Assembly (NCBI RefSeq): GCF_001680005.1
Contig: NC_033563.1
Span: 1 to 64,000, forward strand
Length of the DNA stretch: 64,000 nucleotides
Reading direction: 5' to 3'
DNA from: Plasmodium coatneyi
Lineage: Eukaryota > Apicomplexa > Aconoidasida > Haemosporida > Plasmodiidae
Position 1 is the stretch's first letter, and every line of letters starts with the position of its first letter. The position numbers were made by a program, and so were the translations under genes. A model generated the notes under the pieces. The model was not told the DNA's origin. It was given only the letters and a program-made list of their open reading frames with translations, and made no database searches. Below are positions 34,272 through 46,207 of the stretch, piece by piece.

Positions 34272-37200
34272 TCAAGTAAAAGACCCAATCTACAACCCCC
34301 CAAACCCAAATCCCAATCAACAAGTTCGACTAATTGTAAGGCTGATTGTAATGGTGATAGTGATTGTTTGAATGAGAAAGGAACAAAAAATTTCCAAGGT
34401 ATTCTTTCATCATCATCATTATTTCGAGCACATGACTTACATACCATCTACTTGCCTTCCAGCAGGCACACCACCTCTGAATTAGACGAGAAAATGGACA
34501 ACAAAGTGGAACAGAAAGTGGACGCATTCTTTAAGAGAAAATGGGTAAAAAATTATATGATTCCTAATTTTTAAATGTGGGAAAAAAGAGGAGGGAGAGA
34601 TACAATAGGAAATTGTACTTTTGAGTACAAATTAAGTGAAATAAGCATTTTATTCCGTGTGTAGAACACCTATATGTATGCATGTCCTTTATCCTACTTT
34701 CAGAGTGTAGGTAAGGATAAAGTGTATGGTTTATTCCAAGAATTTTCTAATAAAGTGGACGAGGATGATAATACGAGTAATTTGGGGGTTGTGTGTAATC
34801 AAATTGCGGACAGTCCTGCTCCAAAGGAGAAGAACTTTCCCAAATGTTTCTGTAAGATTCTTATAAAAAATTTAGAGAAAGTAACAAATAGCAGCAGCAC
34901 GTATATGTACAATGGTAAGGAGAAAAATGTCAGTGATATTCGACAGGATGCACGATGTGATTTATTAAACTTATGGTTATTCTTATATGTATTGAAATAT
35001 AAGGTGCAGAGTGAGCATGTTATGTATGCATTCGAAGCAATAACTAATTTGGAAGATTTTTTTTTTATGAAACCTGAGGATTGTATATATACAGGTAAAT
35101 TTACAATAAACGAAGGCGAGGAAGGTATTAAATTCAAAAATATTATTCAGTTCTTGATGAATCATGACAATAGAACCCTAATGGAGGCAATAGATAACGA
35201 GACTGCATGTAACACAGGGAGCAGGGCGGAAAACCAGGATAGTGGAGTTCCAAAGACGAATGTGGAAAATATAAGTTCCGAAGTGCAGAATATAGTTGAA
35301 CAAGTTTTCGAAGAAATAAAGAAGTTGAGTCCCATATTTGATGAAATTGAGAAGGAATTAACGCCCAAACCACCCCAACCATCCCAACCACCAACATCCC
35401 CCACTCCCGTCCTTCCAGCTCGACCTCCCCCTCCACCACCCCCAAGAAGACCTTCCACACCAAGGCAGGGATCCTCAGGCAAAGACTGTAGCAAGTGTAG
35501 CAGCCTATGTGAACGCGCCAATTGTGTAGCACATAATTGGTTTAGGGACAGATTAACTAATGAAGGGACAGGAAGACGGGACTGGGTAAGAAGGGAACAA
35601 TATATTTTCACTGTATTCAAGGTCACTCCAATGAACAGTGTACCTTCATATATAATTAAGGAAAAAAAAAAAAAAAAAAAAGAATAAAGAACGTCCCATG
35701 GACCCTATATGTGCACATGCACATGCTGAATATACATACATATATATTCCATTTCTTCCTTCTCTTTTTTTTTTTTTTTTTTTTCTTTTCTGCGCAGTGT
35801 ATATTTTGGGGTAAGGGAGACGTCGGAAAAGTATTGACTGGCCTGTCTAATGCTATGAAAAGTGGGAGCGAAGCGGACGATAGTTTGTGTGAGGGCATTA
35901 CAGTGCCAGCTGGTACGTCCTCAGAGGCAAATAAAAAAGCATGTAATTATATTGTTAAAGGCTTGAAAGACATATATAAGATTAGGCCATATGGGGGTTG
36001 GGCCGGGAAAAATGCTGAGGAAAAAAAGAAGAAGAATAACAACCAACAATTTTATCGAACTATGGGATGCATCAGCTTGAACTTATACGCAGATAAATTG
36101 GAGCAATTACAATCTTGTAAGGTAGAGGTTGGTATAAAACATGCTTTTGATAAAAGTTCATATCTTAAAGATAATACATCTCCCTGTAATAGTGATGGTA
36201 CTTGCTTTGAATGCACAAGGGACTCATCCTATAAAGATTGCCCACTAAACGTGTACGATAATCTATGGTATCCTTTAACAGTAAATGGAAAAAAGTGTGA
36301 AGAGGACAAAAGAAATGTAATGAAAAAACTGGAAGAGTTGTTCAATGAGAATAAAGAAATAACAGAAACTCTAGAGCAAATATGTCCGGAGGATGAACAA
36401 TCGAACGCTGAGATGCCGGAAAAAGGATCCAGTCCAGCTCCTCCACCTGGTCCTTCTGGTGCTGAGGGTGGAGGTGGGGGAGGAAGAGTAGATGAAGCTG
36501 CTTTAAAAGCACCCAAGGCTCAAGCACTTACTGAAAAGAAGGACAACCCCGTCGTTCCTTACCTCCCTCTTGCTCCTGCCACCATTGGAATCATCACCAT
36601 GACTTACTATCTTTGGAAGGTAAAGAAAAAATTAGGAGAAAATATATTTTCCGCAAAAAAAAAAGAAAAAAACAATAAAAGGGTTTTAGGGTTCCGCTTT
36701 TAAGGTTCCACTTTTGAGGGTTTAGGAACAACCATGTGGCCTGCTATTTAGCTGCTCAGCGGAATAGCGTGCACCCAAAGCGTGGATGCAAAGAAAAAGA
36801 AGGACCTGTAAAAATACAGAGGAAAGAAAGAAAGAAAAAGGAAAAAAAGAAAAGAGGAAAAAAAAAAAAAAAGAAAGAAAAAGTGAATGATTCCGTAAGT
36901 GGATGTGGGATTTCGCATTTTACTGTCTGTATGTGTAGGATTTCGCATTTTAGGGTGTGTATGTGTAGGATTTCGCATTTTAGGGTGTGTATGTGTAGGA
37001 TTTCGCATTTTAGGGTGTGTATGTGTAGGATTTCGCATATTAGGGTGTGTGTGTACAGGATTTCACATTTTAGGGTTTGAAGTAGTAATTACTGTTGGGT
37101 GTGAACAAACATTTCACGCCCCTATTAAAGAAACATTTTCTCCCTTTTTTTTTTTTTTTTTTTTGTTCAGTACTTTGGAATGCTTCGCAAGACAAGAAGA

Positions 37201-37557
37201 CGTTACAGAAGAGCTTATCAAGTACGTGATCCCTGCTTACAAGAACAACTCCTTGCTCATGTCGACCAAGGTGGTCCACATGAATATATGTTAATAAAGG
37301 AACGCAAACCCCGTTCTACAGCTAAAAAAAGGAGGAAAAGGGAACGTCCCGGCCGTCGTCGTCGTGGTGTACGTCGCCGCATGATTATTGATATTCATTT
37401 AGAAGTCTTAGACGAATGTCAAAAGGGGCACACCAAACTGGTTCAAGAGGAATTCCTTGGCATTATTGTTGAAGAATTTATGGGAAGCAAATTTATAAAA
37501 GAAGAAAAGCTTCAAAATTCAGATTCCGGGTTTAGGGAGGAAAGACCTTCTTCCTAA
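34272..37557 (+). CDS. SICAvar-like antigen, 3' portion
   Basis: SICAvar proteins are variant antigens on infected erythrocytes. Supported exons: about 34272-34544 (5' edge uncertain), 34704-35585, 35798-36619, 37171-37557, all phase 0. Exon one has CKADCNGDSDC and ends FFKRKW. Exon two has a cysteine-rich domain (CNQIADS, CFCKILIKNLEKV, CDLLNLWLF), a poly-proline linker and the CSKCSSLCERANCVAHNWF motif, ending RRDW. Exon three is a second cysteine-rich domain (LCEGI, ACNYIVKGLKDIYKI), a Gly/Pro linker and the membrane segment (VPYLPLAPATIGI... YYLWK). The last exon is the basic conserved tail (RYRRAYQ, RRRMIIDIHLEVLDECQKG). No start exon is visible, so this is a 5'-truncated or partly decayed gene. 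Exon three fuses parts that are separate exons at 52960-54343. Confidence 0.8.
36905..37078. repeat. 30-bp repeat in final SICAvar intron
   Basis: About six units of TTTTAGGGTGTGTATGTG plus TAGGATTTCGCA in the intron between the membrane exon and the tail exon. The same unit fills the same intron of the second SICAvar-like gene (54480-54770). Confidence 0.92.
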
Positions 37558-38427
37558 GGAAAGATGTTCCTAAGGAACAGGTTTAATGTTCAGATTCCGG
37601 GTTTAGGGAAGGAACACTTTGTTCCTAAGGAAAGTGGTTCAATGGAAGGTGTTCCCATGGAACAGGTTTCGTATTCCGATTCCGGGTTTAGAGAAGGAAG
37701 ACTTTATTCCTAAGGAAGGTGTTCCTAAGGAAGGTGTTCCTAAGGAAGGTGTTCCTAAGGAAGGTGTTCCTAAGGAAGGTGTTCCTAAGGAACAGATTCC
37801 AAGTTCAGTTTCCGGGTTTGCGGTTCCACGTTTAGCGTTTATGGAGGATAACTTTGTTCCTAAGGAACAGATTCCAAGTTCAGATTCCGCGTTTAGGGTG
37901 TAGTAAATATTTTTTTTTTTTTTTTTTCCTTTTGTATTGTACGAATATATATTTACATGTTCATGTGTAAGCGATATAAGCGGGGAAAAAAAAAATTTTC
38001 TTCCCCACTTTATTTTGATTTGTTTGGTAAAATTTTTTTTACTGATGAAATAAAATATGTTCATTAAATATTTTTTTCTTATAGCTTTTTACCTTCAAAA
38101 ATTTTTCTTCTTTAAGCATTTTTTTTTGAAAATGTCAAGACCTTTTTCCGCATCCGCGTTGGGAGTACCTCCTTCCCTTGATGCAGAGTTATTCATACAC
38201 ATACAAATGTAGGAAGGAAAAAAAAAGGAAGCCAAAAAAAAGAAGGAAACAGAAAAAAAGGAAGAAGAAAAAAAACAAATGAAAAAAATTGTAAGAAAGG
38301 AAATAAAAAAGAAGAAAGTAAGGGGTGAAAGAAGGAAGAATGGTCATTTTTGCTTCTTACATTTGTATGGACCTGGAGCTCACTTATTTATGTTCCCTTC
38401 CTTCCTTTCCCGTTCCTCTTTCAGATG
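37558..38427. other. SICAvar 3' flank with relic C-terminal repeats
   Basis: Immediately after the stop at 37557, DNA continues as SICAvar-like tail sequence in broken frames. GATTCCGGGTTTAGGG units recur and six tandem 15-mers GTTCCTAAGGAAGGT (about 37708-37796) encode VPKEG repeats. After 37903 the sequence is AT-rich spacer similar to 55236-55780. The KIR gene at 38428 ends here tail to tail. Confidence 0.7.
37708..37796 (+). repeat. 15-bp repeat encoding VPKEG
   Basis: Six copies of GTTCCTAAGGAAGGT. In one plus frame (37619-37903) they read VPKEG and lead to VPKEQIPSS and a final SDSAFRV, which parallels the authentic end of the SICAvar tail at 55235 (VPKEHVQSSDSGFRV). Confidence 0.9.
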
Positions 38428-39866
38428 TTACATGCGACCATAACCTACATTGTTCCGGTGACTCGATGTATTATTTGTTCTTCCTCTGGATTGTCTTGTG
38501 TGCTCAGCACGAGAACGTAGGGTGGAATTTTCTCTGGAGACACCTATTGTGAAATTATCGGTAGTGTATTCTGTTAAAGTGTCTTCTGTGGACGCATCAA
38601 ATATGCGTCCAGTTGATCTTTTCTTTCTTCTGTTGCTCCTTCTTCCTCCTCCATTTCCAGAAGAGTGGTTACGGAACAAGGAAAACCATGGTTTATACTG
38701 AAGGGATAGAAGGTTGTTAAGGGTGGTAGGTGGGTTGTTAGGTGGGTGGTAGGGTGGAAGGAAGGTTGTTAGGGGGAAGATGGTAGGGTGGAAGGAAGGT
38801 TGTTAGGGGGAAGATGGTAGGTGGAAGGAACGGGTCTAAGGAGTGTATATTAGTTATACTGTTAATAATGTAGTTCTTTTTTTTAATTTGGTACTATTAC
38901 TTTACTTACTTTATATAGGAGGAATGGTGCACCTATTGTTGCTAAGGTGCCAAAAATGGAAGAAAGGGAGGAAGTGGTGGTAGCTGAACGAACGGCTTGG
39001 CTTATAGCTTCGTCCTTTGCCTTACGTAACTTTGTCTCTGCTTCATGCGCCCTGGCGGATGCTGCTTCCTTTTCCTGGTCCATCCTTTCTTGTACAGATT
39101 TTAATTTAGACTGCAATTTCTTCAGGTTCAAACTGATGCTGTTCCCATTGCCCCTCCAAAAATTTTGACAGTACTTATCACTAGGACCGGTTCCCCCTGC
39201 ACAGTTTACAGCCCCAGGTGAATTTGCTGCTTCGACGTTCTGCAAGTAATTACCACATTTATCAACATCCAAAGGCGCATTGTGCTCTAATAATGTTCGT
39301 ATAGCACCATAGTCATACCAGAAATCGAATAGTGTTTTTCTCTTAAGGAAGAGGTCCTTGTCAACTTTATCACATATATCTTTACAACCATGAGTCTTAA
39401 ATATGTTGATTTCCATCATTTTTGTACAAATCTCACTTAGGTTATTTTTGAAGTTGTCATCTTGAAAAGTCTTAGATAATGTTTGCCCAATCCAGAAGTA
39501 TAAGAAGTAACAGGCTTCCCTTGTGAAAAATCTGCCTTTTTCATATTCCCTGTGAACATAACATGCGGCGTCCAGAATTTTATCAGGTTGCTCTCCCATT
39601 TTGCCATTCAAAGTTTCCAGGCCACTTAATTGTGCGTTGCACTGGTCCCTATATGCATCTACGTTTTCCTCGAACATATTATAGTAATCCTGATAGGAAG
39701 GTAAGGTTTCTTCTAAAGTGGGCACCTATAGGTGTAGTTAATGGAGTATATATATATATTTATATGTGAATAATCCAATTCCCCTATTGCAACACACATA
39801 GAGTATTAAATAGAAGAAATAATGTATTCCCATTGAATATAAAATAGTTGTGAGTACCTCTTCCAT
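38428..39866 (-). CDS. KIR protein, coiled-coil stalk type
   Basis: About 364 residues. Exons: 39858-39866 (MEE, donor GTACTC), 38910-39725, 38428-38697. Ectodomain: LEETLPSYQDYYNMF, CYVHREYEKG, CYFLYFWIGQTLSK, CKDICDKVDKDLF, LKRKTLFDFWYDYG, YCQNFWRGNG. The stalk is a long charged helix (KSVQERMDQEKEAASARA, HEAETKLRKAKDEA) likely to form a coiled coil, followed by a membrane segment ending APFLLYK. Tail: YKPWFSLFRNHSSGNGGG, ending NNVGYGRM. Intron 2 carries the G-rich minisatellite. Same subgroup as the genes at 22827 and 55782. Confidence 0.87.
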
Positions 39867-41043
39867 TGTTTATATATATTTATGCATACTGTTCCAAAGA
39901 TTTTTTTTTGTATTTGTTCATACATTTACTAAAATTTGAGTGTGCAAGCACTTATGCTTATTTTATAATGATCATGCATAGTGGAATGTTGGGAATTTTT
40001 ATTTTTCTTTCTTCCCCACAAAAATTACACATGTTGTTCAATTAACAAATGATGATAGGACGTTACATATATGTTTCAAAATCATTACATATATATATAA
40101 ATTAAGGAAAAGTAAGGAATGAAATGTACTGGAAGAGCAATATAAAAAAAAGGAGAAAGTATGGAACCCAAAATTTTTGGATGGTACTTTTTCTTTTTGT
40201 ATATGGTACATTTGGGATTGTAGTGGGCTTCTTTGGAATATTGTACACTCCGCTTCCTTATTTTCAATTATTGTGTATATACGATGGAGAGTAAATTTTC
40301 TTTTTCGAGGAAATATTTTAGCATGCATTATGAGTTTGTGCTTTAAACTTATGCAAAGGATTATATTAAAAAATTGTCAGCACATGTGCCATATAGTGTA
40401 CACATATCATATATGTACAATATGTATCCCTCTTCTTTCTTCCCTTTCCTACCTCCTTTGCAATGTGTACATGCAAGTATGTTTAATGAGCCGAATATGA
40501 ATTTATAAGATAAGTAGGGAAAGAATCGGAAGAAGCATATAATATAATATAAGAAGAGAACTGTATTAATTATGTATGCAGAAAGAAGAACCTTCCCTCT
40601 TCCCTTTCCTTACGTGCACTATATTCTTTTTTAAAAAAAAAAAAAAGAGGATCTTCATTATACATCTATCATTTTTTCTCTTCCTTCTTTCGTTTTCTTT
40701 TTTTTTAAAACTGTACACATTATATTTTTTGTACATATATATTAATACACTTCCTTCTAATTCATTAGATTTCAAAAAATTTTGAGAGGGTTAATGGCGT
40801 TCAAAGTATTAAAGGAATTAAAAAAATTAAAGGAATTGAACGAACTCAAGAAATTAAAGGAACGAAAAAAAAGATGGAAGAAAAAAAAAATAAATAAGAA
40901 GAGAGAAATAAAAGCAAAATAAGAATGGAAAAGGAAGGTCACCCTGCTTTCACATTATTTTTCCAACTTTGCGATTATACATGTTCTTGGAAGAGATGGG
41001 AAGGGAGTGTAACGCCCATATATTCAATGTTCTATGTAACGTT
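39867..41043. other. Intergenic, no gene seen
   Basis: AT-rich spacer with T and A runs (40630-40646), GAATTAAAGGAATTAAA-like short repeats at about 40813-40862, and A-rich DNA at 40865-40920. No supported coding region. Confidence 0.5.
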
Positions 41044-42419
41044 CTACATACGTTGATAAGCAATATTATTTCTTTGCCCTTGCTGTTGTTGCCGCTTATT
41101 TGTTCTTCTTCCGGACGGCGGGGCTGAATATTTTGTTACGGAATCTGCTATTGTGGAATTATCGGTTGTTGTGGAATAATCTGTTCCATATTCTGTAGAA
41201 GAATCTGTTAATGTGTCGTCATCAAAGTGATATGCACTGGATCCCTTCCCTCTTTTGTTCCGTATACTTCTGCTGTTTTTCCCAATTTTGTTGTGGAGCC
41301 AAGAAGGTAGGAGTTTATACTAAATAAAGGAAAGAAAGGAGGAAAGGGGAAAGGAAGGAGGTGGAAATATGTATTATATATATGTGTATGCCTACATATA
41401 TGCACACATATATATATATATGGTATATATATTTATATATATGTACATATATATGATATATATATGAAGTACATATATTCTTATTATAATGTCTATTACT
41501 TTATATAATGCATAACCAATAACAGGTAATCCTATTGTGGTGGCCAATGTACCAGATATTGCAGCGGCGACGGAGTTGCTTGGACAATCTGGTGTGTGTT
41601 TTAATGAACATTTTAATTGTAATAGTTCATCATAAGCACGTTCCTTAGCCATTTTCTGAAAGTCTTTACACCAATAATTCTCATTTCCTCCCTTACATTC
41701 TGTGCTTAAACTGTTGTAAGCTGAAACAACTTTTTCCAAGTAATCGACATAAGCTTCAGTACATGGGAATTCTGGAGCCTGGGAACTCTTTACGTGCTGA
41801 TCTATAGTTCCATAATTCTGTTTGTACTCATATACTGATTTCATACTAATGAAGATGTCCCGCTCAATGTTACTATATAAGATGCTACAATTCTGATTAG
41901 AACAAGTGTACCCTAAATTTTCGTAAACTTTGTTCATAGAACTTGGAAATGAATTGCTTCCTACTGTAGTCCTTGGTATTTTATCTCCTAACCAATAATA
42001 GAAGAAAGTACAAGCTGGACTGCTTGATATGGAATGTTCGTCAAATATAGTTTTGTCATACCAGGCCTTTACAATCTTCTTTGCATTGTCTGAGCCACCA
42101 ACATGATTCTTCAATTTATCCTCTATTCCATTCGGGATGCCATCACTAGGGCAGGAATCATTGGCCCCTTCAAATTTATCATAATAACTTTTCCTGGAGG
42201 GTAAATTCTGCAAACATGAACTCTGTAAATGTAATTAGTATAGGATGAAATATATATAAATGCATATTTCTATATGCTCCTTTTACACTTTATTTACATT
42301 ATATATGAACTACTATTTAAGGAATAATGTATTGTATTTGTAGTAATGTAGTTCCATTTTGTATAAAATACAAACGAACACAAAAAATGTGCAGTATTTT
42401 TCCTTACTTGTGGTGCCAT
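41044..42419 (-). CDS. KIR protein
   Basis: About 336 residues, the shortest complete KIR here. Exons: 42408-42419 (MAPQ, donor GTAAGG), 41500-42222, 41044-41319. An alternative acceptor would start the ectodomain 15 bases later, also in frame. Ectodomain: NLPSRKSYYDKFEG, AWYDKTIF, CTFFYYWLGDKI, NCSILYSNI, RDIFISMKSVYEYKQNYG, CTEAYVDYLEKV, WCKDFQK. The stalk is very short (HTPDCPSNS), then a membrane segment ending GYALYK. Tail: YKLLPSWLHNKIGKNSRSIR, Thr/Ser-rich, ending NNIAYQRM. Confidence 0.87.
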
Positions 42420-43617
42420 TGTACCTTTTTTTTATGTGTACATATTTTTCTGTATATATGTGGATGAAATTTTTTTTTTTTCAAATATGTGCTTTCTCCC
42501 ACATGTATATATAATAAATATGTGTAAAAAATTTTATCTGTTCAATAAAAAACTACTAAAGGAAAATGCATGTTGAATTTAAAATTTTTGTTTGTCAAAA
42601 TGCATGTACTATTCAACCTCTAACGGAGGGGGGATGATAACAAATTATGTATGCACATATATATGTGTATTGTATGGAATCATCATCCTTTCCACATATA
42701 AAGGAAGAGAAAAAGAAAAAAAAAAGAAAAAAAAATTGAAAAAAGTATGTGCGCGTACCCCTTCCCCCTTTATAATAATAATAATACATAATAATATATA
42801 ATAATAATATACAATAATATTAATAATAATAATACCTCCTTCTCCTTTGGTGGTACACCCACCACCCTTCCTTCCTTCTTTTATTTCGTGAGCGTTCAAT
42901 TTTTTATAATTTTTTCCTCTTTTCCTTTTTTCTTTTTATTATGTATACTGTGGGCAATAGGTTCATATTAGCAATGAGCATTAGGCTCCTTGAGCTTTTT
43001 TTTACCCCTTTCCTAATGCAGATTCTATTTTTGCACATATATATGAATGTATTACTTCTAATTTTTGTTCTTATTCTCTATTTTATTTTTTTTTTTTACT
43101 TTTCTTTTTATTATTTTTTTTTACTTTATTTCTATTTTTTTTTTTCCCTTTCTGTATTGTGCTAAAGTGTTTACGTTCACGCTTATTCAGTACAAATCAA
43201 AGGAAAAAAAAAAAGAAAAATACCCTTTTTTTTTTTTTTTTTTTCATCCCTTCCTCCTTCACGTCACTTTATTTTGACTTGTTTTGGTTTGATTGGTTTG
43301 GTTGGTTCGTTCGTTCGTTGCGGATATATTTTCTTTTTTTACACCAGGACGATCCAAAATATATGTTCATTACATTTTCCTTTAGAACGTTTTTATTTTT
43401 GTGTAATTTTCTTTTTTTTTTCCTTTTTTACTTTTATATATAAATAATTATCACATTCTACACACACAACATTATACATGGTCATCCATGCACACATGGA
43501 TGATATTATGTATTATCGTGTATGATTATATATATGATTATGATTATGATCATGATCATATTTGATCATGGATGATTATATATATGTGGAATGATTATGT
43601 ATATATATATGAATGAT
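42420..43617. other. Intergenic, no gene seen
   Basis: AT-rich with (ATA/TAA)n near 42771-42832, long T-rich stretches 43080-43150 and 43225-43246, and GATTATGATCATG-type repeats 43490-43610. No gene supported. Confidence 0.5.
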
Positions 43618-44973
43618 CTACATGGAATGATAACGTATGTTGTTCTTTCTTCGTTGATGTTGTTGCGTTTTATTGTTTGTTCTTCTAGGTGGTCGTATAT
43701 TATATACAGTAGAAGTGTCTGCCCTAGAACCTACTGTTGAAACATCTGTGGAATATTCTGTTAGGTTGTCTTCAAAGTGGTGACGTTGAGTGGACCTCCT
43801 TCCTCTTCTGCTCCTTCCAGTGCTGCTATTCCCAATTTTGTTGTGGAACCAAGAAGGTAGAAGATTATACTAAAAATAAAATAAAAGGAAAGGAGTGGAA
43901 GTGAGGGGTAGAAATATGTACTGTACATTATATATATATACAACTATGTATACATATATATATAAATATATATACATAGTGGTAATTATAATTATTACTT
44001 TCAATAGTAATTATTACTTTGTATAAAAAGAAAACGGCGATTGTAGGAAGTCCTACTGTTAAAGCGAGTCCAGAAAAGATGGCTGGGATGTTTACTTTAG
44101 ATGGGGAAGGTGTCTGTTCTGTTGTGGACACTGTGTGCGATTCTTCTCCTGAACATACTTCCTGCCTACTTTCAGCTTCCACTTGTGGAACGTCATTCCT
44201 CTCTGCAAGTATTGATTGACAGTACTGTTGTAGTAACTGTTGTGGGTCAAGTTTGTCACTACCCTCCCTTATAAATGTCCCACAAACGGACTTTTGGAAG
44301 GAGTTCCCTTCACTTTCACTTCCTATGCACAATTCAGTGTAAGCTTTAGAAGCCTTCTCCAGATAATCTTTATATGCGTTACAGTATGTAGCTCTATTTT
44401 TTGATAAATTTCCTTCTATATTATTATAATCATAGGAGAAATCATATATTATTCTTCCGTTATGGAAGAGGGTCTTATCAATATTACTGTTGTGATATAT
44501 ATTGTCACATCCTTGTCCAGGCTTAATTTTCCCCAATATATCATAAATATTTTTCATAATGTCTTGAAATGAAGCAGAGGTGCTTACATCTGTCCCATCT
44601 TGCCATATTTTATCACCTAACCAATAATAAAAGATACTACAGTGTGAACTGTAGCGTGCGTTACTTCCTCCCGTGTGAAATGCGTAGCACCATGCTTTTA
44701 ATATTTTTTCTACTTCGTTCTGAACCTTAGTGTGTCCAGTTAGTGCGATTTTCAGTTCACTCTCTGTATTTTTCGGTTCAATATCATAGTGGTTACAATT
44801 ATTTGCGGCATCGTTAAATATTATATACGTTCCTTCGGATGGTAGTTGACCCACGTACATGCCCTATAAGTGGGAATATATATGTACGTATATATATTCC
44901 ACACATATATTGCCCTCTTTTCAGTATGAGGATGAATGTTTAATGCAGTTTTTTTTATATTTATTACTGTCAT
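43618..44973 (-). CDS. KIR protein
   Basis: About 367 residues. Exons: 44968-44973 (M-T only, donor GTAATA, tentative), 44018-44863, 43618-43869. Ectodomain: YVGQLPSEGTYIIF, WCYAFHTGG, CSIFYYWLGDKIWQ, CDNIYHNSNIDKTLF, NGRIIYDFSYDYNN, YCNAYKDYLEKASKAY. Ser/Glu-rich stalk, then membrane segment ending AVFFLYK. Tail: YNLLPSWFHNKIGNSSTGRS, ending NNIRYHSM. An in-frame ATG at 44860 could start the protein without exon 1. Confidence 0.85.
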
Positions 44974-46207
44974 GGCTTCTTTATGTTTGTGTACATATTT
45001 TTTACACAATTAATTTTGTACTGTAATGTGTTTCTGCTCCTATGTATTCATACATGCATGTCTTCATATGCAAATTGTGCAAATGTACAGGAATTTACGC
45101 TCGCTTATTCTGCAGAATGATTATGGATAGGCATGAACATGTCAAATATTTTTACTTATTTATTTTCTTTCCATTCCTTAATATTCCTTATGTAATGGTT
45201 ACATTGTTATATCATTGCATTGTTGTATTTTGTATATGTGATTATTTGGAGTGTCGTGCTACTGCTATTCACACTATTCGAGTTATTGCTCATATATAAG
45301 AAAGTGTTAATTTTTCTTCTCCTTTTTCCATGATAAAAATTTCAGCATACGCTACTAGTGAATGTTTTATTGGTATTATTTTAAAAGGGGAGGATGTTAC
45401 TAAAAATTATTAACATACCATATTGCGCACAGTTCATATTGACGGAGGATGTTTCCCCCTTCCCTTTTTTGGCAGAAAAATTTAACAAATTCCAAAAAAT
45501 TCTACTATTCAGATTAAAAACAAAAAAAAAAAAAGAAAAATCCCGTTACATATATTCTTCGTTCCCTTAATTTAACAGTTTTTTTGAATAGTATAACTGA
45601 TCGATTGGAAGCACTGTAGTACTACTATTACTTATACCATTCAATTATTACGTATATAATAGTGGAGTACAATATTCTTTTTTTTTTTTTCTTTATATAA
45701 ATTTGAACGTGCGCACACACATCCCTTACCATATAAGAGTAGTAAATTCCTTTTTCAATATGCCATCCCCTTCTTCTTTTTTTTTCTTTTTTCCTTTTAT
45801 TGTGATTACGTAATAATAATAAGTAATAATAATAGTAATAATAATAATAATATAATAATAATAATAGTAGTAATAATAATAACCATTTTTTTCCCATTTG
45901 TTAAATATAATTCTTCTTTATTTCCCCTTTATATGACTTTCGATAAGTACAATGTATGAGGAACTTATTTGCATGTAATATATGTATATACATTGTGTGC
46001 CATTTTGAGTTACTCCCCTTCCCTTTCCCCTTTTTTCTTTTTTTTTTAATTTTTTACTTTTTACTATTTTTCTATTATTTCTTAACTTTTTTTTTTCTTT
46101 CTTTTGTGTATTGTATGAAGGTGTTTACATGTTATTTTGCAATTGATATGAATCGAAAGGAAATTTTTTATACCCTATTGATTGGTTAGGGAAATCTTTT
46201 TTTTCAC
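44974..46207. other. Intergenic, no gene seen
   Basis: AT-rich, with an A run near 45522-45536, T runs near 45679-45691 and (TAA/TAG)n at about 45810-45885. No gene supported. Confidence 0.5.

Noticed and set aside
36748..37038. Minus-strand frame with repeated MRNPTHTHPK
   Set aside because: Antisense of the 30-bp intronic repeat; it exists only because the repeat unit is a multiple of three and lacks stops.
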